A stretch of DNA of 60,465 nt from Acidimicrobiaceae bacterium (GCA_009844405.1 VYBO01000125.1:6530-66994), one strand, 5' to 3'; shown: positions 41,543 through 50,830, counted from the stretch's first letter. Notes: generated from the sequence alone by a model not told the origin. Made by a program: numbers and translations.

Positions 41543-42688
41543 ATGAAGGCTCCTGACATGAATAAGAGGACCCTAAACCGGCTTCCTCATGCAGTTCAGG
41601 CGATAATGAATGAGGTAGGGCTCCGAGCGACTCTAGAGGACTTGTTTGACAATCTCCGCGGCGACAACATTCCCTCCGATGAATGCCCTGACCTCCTAGA
41701 ACTGCTGGACTGGACTATCGGTGTGCTTATGGCAGCCACTGGACCGCTGGTTCACCAGACATTCAACAGCCTCAACAGTAACTTCTCTCGCATTGGGCGC
41801 TATATCGCTAACAATGACTGGCACAGCTACACCGGACACATCCCTCAGATTCTCCAAGATCTAGCCACTATCCCGACGACCCACCCCGGATACTCACTGG
41901 AGGCCACGAAGAATGTCACTGCGGCACTACAGAAGGCACGACGCAGCATCGTCGCTTCTGAAGCAAGCGTACGAAAGAAGCAGGAAGAGGCAGAGAACTT
42001 CTTCACTGAATCCGTCGAAAGTCATGAAGAGGCGCTGACTTCTGAGGCAAAGGCAGTATCAACCAGATTCAGGCGCTTGAAGTCAACGGCGACTGGAAGA
42101 CTCGCCAATCTGAAGGCGAAATCTGCTGAAGAACATGAAAGTCTGTCGCTACGGATGACCGAACTGTTTGACAACTTGAAGCATACGGCCACCGATGAGC
42201 ATGCGAATCTGCTGCGACAGATGACAGAACTCCTTGAAGACCTGCAAGAACGATACGGATTCACTGCAACGCAAGTCTTGGGCGGCAATCACGAAGGCGC
42301 GGCTAACGCAGAGCGCAGAATGGCAGAATCGCATAGCAAGCGGTCACGCTGGAGCATGTGGGGAGCCTTGGTCTGGGCAGCGCTGGCACAGGCGGCCCTA
42401 ATACTCGGATGGAGTCCAGACTGGGACCAGTGGTTTGATGCTGCAAGGACCGTCCCGATAGTCGGTAGTCCCGTAGTGATTCTTCTCTTCATTGCCAAGC
42501 GAGAGGGGCGAGTCGCGTCCGAACACCGCGCGAGGCACGAGAGATTGCAGAGCCTCGCGTTGCAGTTCAAGTCATGGGAACCGTACCTGAGCACCCTCAC
42601 CCCGGAGGCACGAGCCAGTCTTGAGGCCGAAGTCACACCCAAGCTATTCCCAGGTGACGATGGAGCCTCGATGCCCTCCGAGGCCTGA
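41543..42688 (+). CDS. Coiled-coil protein with two membrane segments, unknown function
   Basis: A 381-residue protein I cannot assign. Residues about 130-250 are a long charged heptad-like coiled coil (VRKKQEEAENFFTESVES, EHANLLRQMTELLEDLQER). Two hydrophobic stretches follow (WSMWGALVWAALAQAALIL and TVPIVGSPVVILLFIA), then a cytosolic tail. No signal peptide is present. It starts 11 nt after the methylase, preceded by GGAGAGA, so it belongs to that operon. A membrane-anchored sensor or effector accessory to the restriction system is possible. Confidence 0.65.
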   Translation: MKAPDMNKRTLNRLPHAVQAIMNEVGLRATLEDLFDNLRGDNIPSDECPDLLELLDWTIGVLMAATGPLVHQTFNSLNSNFSRIGRYIANNDWHSYTGHIPQILQDLATIPTTHPGYSLEATKNVTAALQKARRSIVASEASVRKKQEEAENFFTESVESHEEALTSEAKAVSTRFRRLKSTATGRLANLKAKSAEEHESLSLRMTELFDNLKHTATDEHANLLRQMTELLEDLQERYGFTATQVLGGNHEGAANAERRMAESHSKRSRWSMWGALVWAALAQAALILGWSPDWDQWFDAARTVPIVGSPVVILLFIAKREGRVASEHRARHERLQSLALQFKSWEPYLSTLTPEARASLEAEVTPKLFPGDDGASMPSEA

Positions 42689-42850
42689 CGAGTACCGACA
42701 TGGCCTTTGACTTGGGCCGGAGCAAGCGTCATGCCAGATAGCCGCCCCAGATTGGGATCTTGGCAGTTCCGGCCTCTTCGGAGTGCATCTCCGCAGACCT
42801 GTGGCGTTGTAGTTCGACATCAACTTGCGGCCCTGCCCTAAGCTAGATCG

Positions 42851-44203
42851 GTGGGTAGTTACGCCACTCTTAGGCTTGGTTCCCTCGCCCTCGGAGCGAC
42901 CAAGGACGACGTCGATCCAGGCTTGATGTGGCTCTTTCGGCCATCCGACAAGCATGTGGAACGTGTAGATAACCGGAATCGATCCCGACTCGCAGAGTAC
43001 CTGGCAGATGAGTATCTCGACGACTACGACGAGGATCATCCCTTCACAGTCGTTCAGTATCGTTGTACACCAAGCGCTGCCCGAGACCGGCTAGAGCTCA
43101 AGGGTTTCACACATCAAGTTGCAGAGACAGCATTCTATTCCGGGCTAAGAGGTACGATCCGCAATCTTGAGCGTCTCACTGACCGGGGACACAAGATATT
43201 CGACGATACACTTGTGTTGCTTCGATCACTCACGATCGACGACTGGTTGAATGCACTCGGTCGGATTGTCAGCGAAAGATTGACTGCAAGCGCTCTTGAC
43301 CAAGTCTTGGAGTCTGATCCGCAGCTACCTCTTCTCAGATATATGCTATCCTCCTCACGAGATTTCTTTGGGTTCCCAGGCTGGGATATGAGACACTTCA
43401 TAAGGCTTGTTGTCGAAAGAGTATCTGACGATGAAGAGCTAGTGTACGACATGAGTGACATAGTTGAAATGGACTATGGAGATGACATCGACGATTTCGT
43501 TGAATACGCTGAGACGCTCATCAACGAAGACTTCCTCCTCGTCCAGAGAGTGATTGTACTAACCGAGGGTGTTACTGATCGCAAATTCTTGAAGCGGTCA
43601 CTAGGTTTGCTATATCCGCACCTAGTGGACTACTTTCACTTCTTCGATTTTAGCCATAGAGTGGGGGGTGGCGCAGGAGAACTCGCTAATCTCGTTCGTG
43701 CTTTCGCCGCGGCAGATGTCAAGCATCGTATTCTAGCGCTATTTGATAACGATACAGCCGCCAGGTCTGCTATCAGTAAGCTCAATCTGGACGCACTGCC
43801 GAAGAATATAGCAGTACGCCACTTTCCTAATCTGGAGCTGGCACAACACTACCCAACGCTGGGACCGTCCGGTGAAACAGCTATGGATGTCAATGGCTTA
43901 GCGGGAAGCCTAGAGTTGTATCTTGGAGAGGACGTTCTAGCTCGGACTGAAGCACAGCTCATGCCAGTGCAGTGGAAGGGCTATGAGCAAAGGATGGAAG
44001 CCTACCAAGGTGAGATACTCGACAAACCGGGCATTCAGGCTGCGTTCGAAGCGAAGCTGAAGGACTGCGAAGAGAATCCTGACCGACTAGATTCATATGA
44101 TTGGAGCGGTATTCGAGCCATTCTTGAAATGATGCGAGGCGCGTTTAATGACGTGGATGGAACGGTTATTCTCAGTGAAATCGAAGCCGAACGCGATCGT
44201 TAA
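42851..44203 (+). CDS. HEPN/Toprim-associated-domain protein
   Basis: A 450-residue protein. The N-terminal GSYATLRLGSLALGATKD, then DVDPGLMWLFRPSDKHV matches the HEPN_Toprim_N domain. The C-terminal half has a Toprim fold: RVIVLTEGVTDRKFLKRSL with catalytic Glu and ILALFDNDTAARSAI with the DxD pair. Toprim domains nick or cleave nucleic acid; such proteins are seen in defence islands. GTG 42851 is the start. Its GC content is among the lowest of the window and it ends facing the CBASS operon. Confidence 0.75.
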   Translation: MGSYATLRLGSLALGATKDDVDPGLMWLFRPSDKHVERVDNRNRSRLAEYLADEYLDDYDEDHPFTVVQYRCTPSAARDRLELKGFTHQVAETAFYSGLRGTIRNLERLTDRGHKIFDDTLVLLRSLTIDDWLNALGRIVSERLTASALDQVLESDPQLPLLRYMLSSSRDFFGFPGWDMRHFIRLVVERVSDDEELVYDMSDIVEMDYGDDIDDFVEYAETLINEDFLLVQRVIVLTEGVTDRKFLKRSLGLLYPHLVDYFHFFDFSHRVGGGAGELANLVRAFAAADVKHRILALFDNDTAARSAISKLNLDALPKNIAVRHFPNLELAQHYPTLGPSGETAMDVNGLAGSLELYLGEDVLARTEAQLMPVQWKGYEQRMEAYQGEILDKPGIQAAFEAKLKDCEENPDRLDSYDWSGIRAILEMMRGAFNDVDGTVILSEIEAERDR

Positions 44204-44258
44204 TGGCTGATGCTACCTCCTGCTTTGGATGCGGCGCGACGGACGGCATCCTAGTGAG

Positions 44259-44279
44259 ACGGGTCTGATATGAGCCCGT
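44259..44279. terminator. Weak hairpin between convergent defence operons
   Basis: ACGGGTC (44259-44265) can pair with GAGCCCGT (44272-44279) with one bulge, between the stop of the HEPN/Toprim gene and that of the E2-E1 gene on the other strand. Its position suits a bidirectional terminator; no U-run is evident. Confidence 0.3.
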
Positions 44280-44308
44280 GTGATCTGGACTCACAAACTG
44301 GTCCCCCC

Positions 44309-45868
44309 TCACGTTGGCAACATCTGGGACAGCCTGCCGACATGATCGAAGGGCGGTTCGCCCGGTAGCGGACGGTAGACGTCGATCATCTCGTCGGGGA
44401 AGAGGAGCCTCCCCGTGAGGGCGTCAACAGCCGCTTGGGCGATCAACGCGGCAGCAGCAAGCACAGATGTCGGTGGAGCATTGTGTACGGGTCCCGAACA
44501 GCCAACCGTTGGATGGACTAGATGGTCCTCCGGGCCTGGAGGGATTAGCACGTACCCGGACGTCTCGACACGATCAAGGATGGGTGTGTCGCCAGGTGTC
44601 CCCTGTCGGCGGACTCGTGCGATCGATCCGCCGCGATACAACGCTCCAGACACCAGCGCCGTGGACTGGGTCTGCGCGCATAGGCAGATTGCCAGCGTCG
44701 AAGCGTCGACACCCGTTGCGTCGACAACCAGGTCAGAGCCGGAGATCGCCTGTGTCAGTTCGTTCGGTGCAAGCGGGCTGGAGGGTGATGCGGAGACCTT
44801 CGTCCAGGGAGCGTGGTCATTGACAAGCACGCCCGTTGCTTCAACCTTTGGCGCTCCGACAAGCGCGTGACCTCCAGCGTGCCGCACGACGTTCTCCGGT
44901 AGGAGCGAGTCGCCGTCAAAGAGGCGGAGATGGGTGACACCGCTTTGCGCCAGCGCAACGGCAACATGCCCGCCAAGTGCTCCGAGTCCAAAGATCGTCA
45001 CAGTCTTGTCAGACAGCAACGTTGAATCAGGGCCCGCACGCAGCATGAGGGACTGACTATCGACTGGGCCCGACTGCAGCGCCAGAGCGGCGGTCTCGTC
45101 GCCTGTTCCCTCTAGAGCGAGCACCAAGAGGTGGCTGACGTTTTCTAGGTTCCATGAGAACAGTATGAGATCAATTGAGCCGCTCGGTTGCAGGCAATCG
45201 CCGTTTCGCCGCGACGCCAACGCCCGCTCAAGACTGCGAGCATGACGACGTGGCAGGGCAGATCGCAACTCGTTGAGATTCCGCGGAGGGACTTCGAGAT
45301 GGCCCACGCGGTACCACATCCCTTGGAGGTCGCCTTGCGCGGAGTGGCTCCCAGGCTGAAGCAACACGCGCCCAGGGGGCTGCAACTGCCCATGAAACAC
45401 CCCCCGAGTCCCCGCTGCACCGACTTGAAGCTCTTCGAGATCTAGGACGGCAACTGCTCGCACCTTGGGCTGAAAGTTCAGATAAGCATCTCGCGCGAGC
45501 CCCACGGGGTCCCAGCCATTCTGCGCTGCATCGCACCACTGAGCTAGCCGGCTGTAGACGCCGTCAAGTGTTACCCACTCTTGCGAGCCGTCACCCTCAT
45601 GCCAGAGGCACACATAGCCGCTGGCGGTTAAGTGATTGGTGTGAAGTCCCTCGGCGAACAAGTATGGAAACACCACAGGCCATCCATCTCGAAACACCAG
45701 ACGCATCTGCCGAGCGTCCGTCAATGGAGCCAAAGCTGGATGGGCGGGTCCCGTCCAGCTTTGCAGTGCCGTTACTGGGTCGGGTTCGAAGCCGGCCGCA
45801 ACCAGTTCAGAGGTGAACGACTCCAATGATGCTTGGTCGTAGGTTTCGATCGGAGCAGGCTCCGTCAT
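44309..45868 (-). CDS. CBASS Cap2-like E2-E1 fusion
   Basis: A 519-residue ubiquitin-conjugation-like protein. The N-terminal E2-like domain carries a candidate catalytic Cys at C87 (SGYVCLWHEG). The C-terminal E1/ThiF domain has the ATP-binding loop IFGLGALGGHVAVALA (292-307), DGDSLLPENVVRH, and a candidate thioester Cys at C458 (HPTVGCSGP). Cap2 proteins conjugate the CD-NTase C-terminus to targets to prime signalling. Its ATG overlaps the CD-NTase stop (ATGA). I see no JAB peptidase (Cap3) gene next to it. Confidence 0.85.
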   Translation of the reverse strand: MTEPAPIETYDQASLESFTSELVAAGFEPDPVTALQSWTGPAHPALAPLTDARQMRLVFRDGWPVVFPYLFAEGLHTNHLTASGYVCLWHEGDGSQEWVTLDGVYSRLAQWCDAAQNGWDPVGLARDAYLNFQPKVRAVAVLDLEELQVGAAGTRGVFHGQLQPPGRVLLQPGSHSAQGDLQGMWYRVGHLEVPPRNLNELRSALPRRHARSLERALASRRNGDCLQPSGSIDLILFSWNLENVSHLLVLALEGTGDETAALALQSGPVDSQSLMLRAGPDSTLLSDKTVTIFGLGALGGHVAVALAQSGVTHLRLFDGDSLLPENVVRHAGGHALVGAPKVEATGVLVNDHAPWTKVSASPSSPLAPNELTQAISGSDLVVDATGVDASTLAICLCAQTQSTALVSGALYRGGSIARVRRQGTPGDTPILDRVETSGYVLIPPGPEDHLVHPTVGCSGPVHNAPPTSVLAAAALIAQAAVDALTGRLLFPDEMIDVYRPLPGEPPFDHVGRLSQMLPT

Positions 45869-46917
45869 CCGAATCCTTGTGCCTCCTTTGGCCGGCCCGC
45901 CGCTACTCCGGCAAGGCCGGCACCGGCCAGGCCAGCAGGAGCCGGACCGGCGCCGCTACAGCCCGGCGGAAGCGGAAATACATCTCCTCGGTCGTTCTTG
46001 CCGAGGATTCGTCGCCACTTCAAAGCTGCATTACACCGGTCCGTGTTCAGAGCCCCCGCGGCTAGCTCCGCCAGTCCATGAAATGTCTCGCTGGCATGTG
46101 CCCATTGTGCGGCGTCGAGCGGTGGGTCGACCGGCGTGCCAAGGCCCGGATCCAGCAGCGGCGCATTCACCGCCGAGGCGAATCGCTGCGCTGCCTCTCG
46201 GAGAGTGGCCGCGAACAGCGGACCCCACTCATTGCCGCCTACACGACCATTGGCCCAGATGTCAAAGACAGCAAACTCGACATAGAGCCCACCTGGTTTC
46301 TGATCCTTGAGGTGTACCTCGCGGGCCTGTCGCATCAGCTTCACCACTGGCTTGTACGCGCCCTGTCCGCCCACAGTGGGGCTGAAGGATGCCGCGTTGA
46401 GCAGACTTGAGAGTTCACCGAACCGCTCAGGGTCAGTCGTGACCCAGCGCGTCTGACCCGGTACCCAAAGATCCCGATCCTTCGTGGGAATGGCCCAGCG
46501 CTCGCCCTGCCGTACGGCCGGTACCACGTCGACTGCAAAGCTGGCGTTGCGGTCGGAAGGGTCGGAGAAGTCGATCTTGATGCTGCGTGCCTGAGGCGTG
46601 GCTCTGCCACCCTGATCAACACTGCCATACTCAGCTACGAGCACGGCCCACACGCCGTTGTACACATCCTGCGGGCTGACGGCAGTATTCAGATTCTCAA
46701 GACGCGCAAACACATCCACGTCCTTGCCCGGGTAGATGGCCGTTTGTCGGCCGTAAGAGCCGATCAGCCGCGTGTTGATACCCCAGGTCTGCAGCAGCAG
46801 ATCTTGGGCTAGCAGCCCTTGTATCTCGGTGTGCGCTTCAATGGCGCGCTGCTTCTTGTGGCCGTTGACTTCAATTCTGGTCAGCGCTTGCCTGAACTGC
46901 TCGTTTAGCGCGGGCAT
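45865..46917 (-). CDS. CBASS CD-NTase (cyclic oligonucleotide synthase)
   Basis: A 350-residue nucleotidyltransferase. The active site is GSYGRQTAIYPGKDVDVF (G53-S54, D66, D68) plus D130 in SFAVDVVPA. It should make a cyclic di- or trinucleotide when phage infection is sensed. The C-terminus is Gly/Ala-rich and ends in Gly, as required for Cap2-mediated conjugation. The start ATG has a strong GGAGGA site and lies 12 bp after the TIR-SAVED stop. Confidence 0.9.
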   Translation of the reverse strand: MPALNEQFRQALTRIEVNGHKKQRAIEAHTEIQGLLAQDLLLQTWGINTRLIGSYGRQTAIYPGKDVDVFARLENLNTAVSPQDVYNGVWAVLVAEYGSVDQGGRATPQARSIKIDFSDPSDRNASFAVDVVPAVRQGERWAIPTKDRDLWVPGQTRWVTTDPERFGELSSLLNAASFSPTVGGQGAYKPVVKLMRQAREVHLKDQKPGGLYVEFAVFDIWANGRVGGNEWGPLFAATLREAAQRFASAVNAPLLDPGLGTPVDPPLDAAQWAHASETFHGLAELAAGALNTDRCNAALKWRRILGKNDRGDVFPLPPGCSGAGPAPAGLAGAGLAGVAAGRPKEAQGFG

Positions 46918-46929
46918 CAGGTCCTCCTC

Positions 46930-48225
46930 TCAGGATTCGGCGGCCGATAGTGGCGCTGTGACTGCGTGGATTGGGGAGCCTCCGGTGCCGGAGCGAAGCA
47001 CGACGCTGGGGACGTATAGGGGACTCGGTTCTGCGTCACCGTCGGGGCTGTTCTCCCACTCGTATAGATGGATCGTGAGCGTGTTGAGTGTCCGACCGAG
47101 AAGGAGCGCGATCGGATAGGGACAGCGCAGCAGCAAGTGAACTTCGGTCGTGTGGTGCGTGCTGGCCAGACTCCGGATGTCGGCAGCGAGTTCCCCCACG
47201 ATGGCGGCGGCCTGATTGGGATCGAGCAAACCGTCGCCGGTATAGCGGAGATGGGCGACTCCCGCGAAGGTCTGGTCGCGGTCCGGGAAGTGCGTGAAAG
47301 CAACGTCGCTCTGCTGTGGTAGGAGGTCGATGTAGACGAGCACGGGTCCATCGTCGAAGTTGTACACGGGGGGTGTGACAGGCACGCACAACCTGTCGCC
47401 CACGGGACTTGGCGCCTGCCCGCTCAACACCCATCTGCCGCCTTGGGTGTCTAGGACTTCGACCGTTCCCATGAGCGTGGTGGGAAGCGCAGCTCCAAGT
47501 GCACACGCCACCGAGAGATGGGCACCGCCACGCACTCGAACGGCTCCGGCCCCTGCAATCGCGACGAGCTGCGGCAAATGACCGAGGAACCGCTGCAGGT
47601 CAAGTAGCCCCCCGCGGTGCGGGCGCCGCTCGCCTTCATCGGGAGGCCGCAGACGCAGCACTAGGTCGCCGTCCATTCCTCCGGCAAACGGTGGCACGCG
47701 GGTCTGGACATCCAGCGTCAGCAGGCGGGAAGACTGTTGGACGTCGGACCGAAGCCTCTCCATACGCTGCCGGCTCATGGAGTGAGCGAGAGCAGCGCGC
47801 TCGTCAGCAGCCGCTACAGGCTTCTGGTTGAGTCGTCCAACCGTACGGGTCGCGAGACGTAGGAGCCGGTCGGGAGCCGAGTAGTCAAGGCTGCCGGTGC
47901 CGTCCCGCCGTTCGATCGTCGAACCGACCGCCAATGTGAACTCGGCGTTGTTCTCCAGCTTGAGCAGGCGCGGCAACTCGATGTCGCGAATCGCTTCGGA
48001 GCTCGCGATATCAGGCGTGACCACCAGCACGGCACCGGAGAGGCCAGAGGACAGCGCCTCCGCGAGTCGACGGTCCGTATCCCCAGGCGGTAGATCCGTC
48101 TGATCATGCCAGACGGGGACACCAGCAGCCCGCAGTGCCCATGCGAGTGCCACCGCAATTTCTCGCCCGTCACTCTGGCGATACGAGATGAAGACAGGCC
48201 CACGCGGATCAATGCGAGTACGCAT
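46930..48225 (-). CDS. TIR-SAVED CBASS effector
   Basis: A 431-residue effector. The TIR domain (about 10-140) has VFISYRQSDG and IASSEAIRDIELPRLL, the region of the NADase glutamate. The SAVED domain (about 190-420) has HLSVACALGAALPTTLMG and EVHLLLRCPYPIALLLGRTL. In characterised TIR-SAVED proteins, binding of cyclic tri-adenylate assembles filaments that degrade NAD+, killing the cell. It is the first gene of the operon TIR-SAVED, CD-NTase, E2-E1. Confidence 0.9.
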   Translation of the reverse strand: MRTRIDPRGPVFISYRQSDGREIAVALAWALRAAGVPVWHDQTDLPPGDTDRRLAEALSSGLSGAVLVVTPDIASSEAIRDIELPRLLKLENNAEFTLAVGSTIERRDGTGSLDYSAPDRLLRLATRTVGRLNQKPVAAADERAALAHSMSRQRMERLRSDVQQSSRLLTLDVQTRVPPFAGGMDGDLVLRLRPPDEGERRPHRGGLLDLQRFLGHLPQLVAIAGAGAVRVRGGAHLSVACALGAALPTTLMGTVEVLDTQGGRWVLSGQAPSPVGDRLCVPVTPPVYNFDDGPVLVYIDLLPQQSDVAFTHFPDRDQTFAGVAHLRYTGDGLLDPNQAAAIVGELAADIRSLASTHHTTEVHLLLRCPYPIALLLGRTLNTLTIHLYEWENSPDGDAEPSPLYVPSVVLRSGTGGSPIHAVTAPLSAAES

Positions 48226-48307
48226 TCTCAGTAGTCTAGTGGCCCAAACATACGTTCGTGCCCTCGAATTGCCCGCACCGCTACATGGTCGAGGGCTTAG
48301 TACTGCC

Positions 48308-49246
48308 CTAGTCAGCTCCGGAGACCCGCTCGCACAGGCTGTCGGCTATAGCGACGATCTCTGCACTCATCGTCAGGCGTTGGCGCCACTGGGTCGGGAT
48401 GGACTCGACTCCGTAGTGGGCGCCGGCGATCTGGCCGAAGATTGCACCTGTGGTGTCGGCGTCCTGGCCGAGGTTGACCACCTTGAGGGCGCCCTCCCTG
48501 AAGTCGTCCGTGTGGAAGAAGGCCCACAGGACCGCCTCCAGCGTGTCCACCACGTAGCCGGTTCCGCGGATCTCGGGGGGTTGCTTGTGCTTGAACGATC
48601 CGGCGGCGATTGTGGCGATCTTCGGGGCGAGCGGGTTTTCGTCCCACAGGCCCTCGACCGGGCTGTAGTGCTCGGACAGCAGCGTCTCCTTGTCGACGCC
48701 TCGCAGCGCGCCCACCAGCAGGCCCGCGAAGTAGCGGCAGGCGTCGACCGCCTCGACGGCGCCGTGGGTGGTGCGGGAGCTGTCCGCGCTGCGGTCGATC
48801 GCCTCCCGGGCGTCGCCGGCGAAGAACATCGGCACCGGCGCCAGCCGCATCAGCGAGCCGTTGCCCGCCGACATCGGGTCGGTCGGCCCCGAGTACGGCT
48901 CGCCGGTCCGCTCGAAGCGCACCAGGGCCTCGCGGGTGGTGCCGCCGATGTCGAAGCAGCGCCCCGTCGACGACAGGTACCCCTCCCTGAACCACCGCAG
49001 GTAGCGCCCCATCTGGTCCACAGGGTCGAACCCGCCCGACTCCAGCAGGCTGGTGGCCAGACACAGCGCCATCGACGTGTCGTCGGTCCACTGGCCCGCC
49101 CGCAACCCGAACGGCCCCCCGCCGACCATGTCGTCGATCGGGTCGAACGAACCCGGCGGGCTGAACTCCAGCGTCGTGCCCAGCGCGTCCCCCGCCGCCA
49201 GCCCCACCAGACAGCCCCGGAAGCGGTCCCTGGCGCTCACTCGCAC
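48308..49246 (-). CDS. ADP-ribosylglycohydrolase (DraG/ARH family)
   Basis: A 312-residue hydrolase removing ADP-ribose from proteins or small molecules. Metal-binding motifs are [10 protein letters not shown] and [20 protein letters not shown]; the beginning [21 protein letters not shown] is typical. GTG 49246 is the start; the extra upstream frame is not family-like. It is 82 bp upstream of the NAD-degrading TIR-SAVED gene, on the same strand, so a link to NAD/ADP-ribose handling is tempting, but it may simply be a neighbour. Confidence 0.93.
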   Translation of the reverse strand: MRVSARDRFRGCLVGLAAGDALGTTLEFSPPGSFDPIDDMVGGGPFGLRAGQWTDDTSMALCLATSLLESGGFDPVDQMGRYLRWFREGYLSSTGRCFDIGGTTREALVRFERTGEPYSGPTDPMSAGNGSLMRLAPVPMFFAGDAREAIDRSADSSRTTHGAVEAVDACRYFAGLLVGALRGVDKETLLSEHYSPVEGLWDENPLAPKIATIAAGSFKHKQPPEIRGTGYVVDTLEAVLWAFFHTDDFREGALKVVNLGQDADTTGAIFGQIAGAHYGVESIPTQWRQRLTMSAEIVAIADSLCERVSGAD

Positions 49247-49323
49247 GACCCCTAACGTAGACGTGCAGTAGCCATGCGCAATCTCGTTCGGAACGTGTCC
49301 GAATGGCTGGATACTTGGCGGTA

Positions 49324-49719
49324 TCAGGGCGCCTCCACGGCGACGCCTTGTGCGTGGGCCGCGAGCGCGCGGAGATCTTCGGGATCGGCGCTCAGCACTA
49401 TGCCGTCGGGCTCGGCTACGGCGACGACAACTGCGTCCACCGCCGAGATCTCTGAGGCTCGGCCAGTTTGGTCCCGGAGCTTTCCCGCGTTTCTCGCAAT
49501 CTGCTTGGGCAGGTGCTCCTCGATATCGCAGCCCTTGAGGAAGCGGTTCGTCACGGCATCGATCCGCTGACGGCCCGTCAGGCATTCGACCAGAACGACC
49601 GAAGGCACAACCGGTGGCCAGATGCCATGGCGCTTCAACGATTCGATGCGAGCCGCGGAGAGGTGATCTTTGCGGGCGAGTCGGGTTATGGCCCCCGAGT
49701 CGAGAACGACCGTTGTCAT
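49324..49719 (-). CDS. VapC-type PIN-domain toxin
   Basis: A 131-residue PIN nuclease. The first catalytic Asp is in [14 protein letters not shown], the Glu in VVLVECLTG, and the later Asp residues in [12 protein letters not shown] and [12 protein letters not shown]. Its ATG overlaps the stop of its antitoxin by one base (TGATG). It should cleave RNA when freed. Confidence 0.88.
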   Translation of the reverse strand: MTTVVLDSGAITRLARKDHLSAARIESLKRHGIWPPVVPSVVLVECLTGRQRIDAVTNRFLKGCDIEEHLPKQIARNAGKLRDQTGRASEISAVDAVVVAVAEPDGIVLSADPEDLRALAAHAQGVAVEAP

Positions 49720-49922
49720 CAGGCGTGGGGTGCCTTCTTGAGGTGGCGCACGATGCGTTCGGCCCAGGCCTCGGCCTCAGCCACCACTTCCGACGGCGGC
49801 TCGCCGATCTCCTCGATCAGTTCGGCCAGATAACGATCCGTCTCGCGCAGAAGCTCACGGCGGCGTTCCGAGTCGGTGCTGCGAGCGCTCCGGCCGCTTC
49901 GAGTCTCGTCAACTGCCGTCAT
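49719..49922 (-). CDS. VapB-type antitoxin
   Basis: A 67-residue antitoxin, rich in Arg and Glu, with no clear fold visible by eye ([21 protein letters not shown], helical C-terminus). It precedes the PIN toxin in an overlapping pair. ATG 49922 is 7 nt after the -10 box TATTAT (49930-49935 on the minus strand), so the message is probably leaderless. A near-palindrome TCATACATGA at the start may be the operator. Confidence 0.7.
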   Translation of the reverse strand: MTAVDETRSGRSARSTDSERRRELLRETDRYLAELIEEIGEPPSEVVAEAEAWAERIVRHLKKAPHA

Positions 49923-50067
49923 ACATGAGATAATACAACATAGATCGAAACCTGCAACCCTTCCGGCGGCGTCGTCCAGCCACTTCGACATGGCCCGCCA
50001 CGCCTTCTCGCTCAACCAGGTCGAGGCAAGGGCCGGGAGGAGCTCCGCAACCGATATGCTGGCATAC

Positions 50068-50292
50068 ATGATACGCACCACTGTCAAGCTCCCGGAAGAG
50101 CTTGACGCCCGCCTGCGCCATGAGGCGCAGCGCCGCGGGATCACCATCTCGGAACTGACCAGGGAAGCCATCGACAGCCACCTCGGCCCCCGCCGCCGGC
50201 TCGGTGCGGCGGCCGCCGGGCGCAGCGGCCGCGCCGACGTGTCCGAGCGCATCGAGGAGATCCTCGCGTCAGAGGTGCCGCTATCGCACTGA
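50068..50292 (+). CDS. CopG/RHH-type antitoxin of the second VapBC pair here
   Basis: A 74-residue ribbon-helix-helix protein (IRTTVKLPEELDARLRHEAQ, GITISELTREAIDSHL) with a basic C-terminal region. I prefer ATG 50068; an alternative ATG at 50056 is better spaced from GGGAGGAGC (50035-50043). Its stop, TGA 50290-50292, overlaps the PIN gene that follows. Confidence 0.78.
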   Translation: MIRTTVKLPEELDARLRHEAQRRGITISELTREAIDSHLGPRRRLGAAAAGRSGRADVSERIEEILASEVPLSH

Positions 50293-50711
50293 TCGTTGAC
50301 ACCGGCCCCCTCTACGCCTACATCGACACCGACGACCGGCATCACACGGCCAGCCTCGATCTCCTGAGGACCCATCCGGGTCCGCTTGTCGTCCCGACTC
50401 TGGTGGTGACCGAGGTTGCCTACCTCGTGAGCACGCGCCTGGGCTCGGAGGCAGAGGTGCGCTTCATCGGCGACCTCGCATCGGGCGACCTTCAAGTCGA
50501 ACCCGTCGCCGCGGGCGACTGGCTGCGAATAGCCGAACTGGTGCACACATACCGCGACCTGCCCCTCGGAACTGTCGATGCCTCAGTGGTGGCCGCATCC
50601 GAGCGGCTCAAGATCACGACCGTTGCCACCACCGACAGACGGGACTTCACAGTCGTACGACCGGACCACTGCGACCACCTGAACATCCTCCCTGAAATCG
50701 GCCCCGGCTAG
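50283..50711 (+). CDS. VapC-type PIN toxin with no standard start codon
   Basis: About 142 residues of PIN domain: IVDTGPLYAYIDTDDRHHTA, VTEVAYLVSTRLGS, LGTVDASVVAASERL, and TTDRRDF, with all four acidic positions. The conserved N-terminus has no in-frame ATG, GTG or TTG upstream. The family start (M-A-L-I-V-D-T-G) aligns with ATC GCA CTG ATC at 50283, so a rare ATC or a CTG at 50289 must be used, or a base is missing. It overlaps the antitoxin stop. The first standard start, GTG 50403, would remove the first catalytic Asp. Confidence 0.75.
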   Translation: MALIVDTGPLYAYIDTDDRHHTASLDLLRTHPGPLVVPTLVVTEVAYLVSTRLGSEAEVRFIGDLASGDLQVEPVAAGDWLRIAELVHTYRDLPLGTVDASVVAASERLKITTVATTDRRDFTVVRPDHCDHLNILPEIGPG

Positions 50712-50720
50712 GACGGAGCG

Positions 50721-50830
50721 GTCGCGGAAGCCTCAGCGTCCGCTAGCGGCGGCGGGGGGTGCGTGGGCTGCGGCGCATCGACACGGCCGTCGCGTCGCGG
50801 AAGCCTCAGCGTCCGCTAGCGGCGGCGGGG
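50721..50830. repeat. 37-bp direct repeat covering the phosphatase 3' end
   Basis: Positions 50721-50757 and 50794-50830 are identical (beginning GTCGCGGAAGCCTCAGCGTC). The second copy covers the stop codon and last codons of the phosphatase gene on the minus strand. The copy distance is 73 bp. It looks like a partial tandem duplication of the gene's end. Confidence 0.85.
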
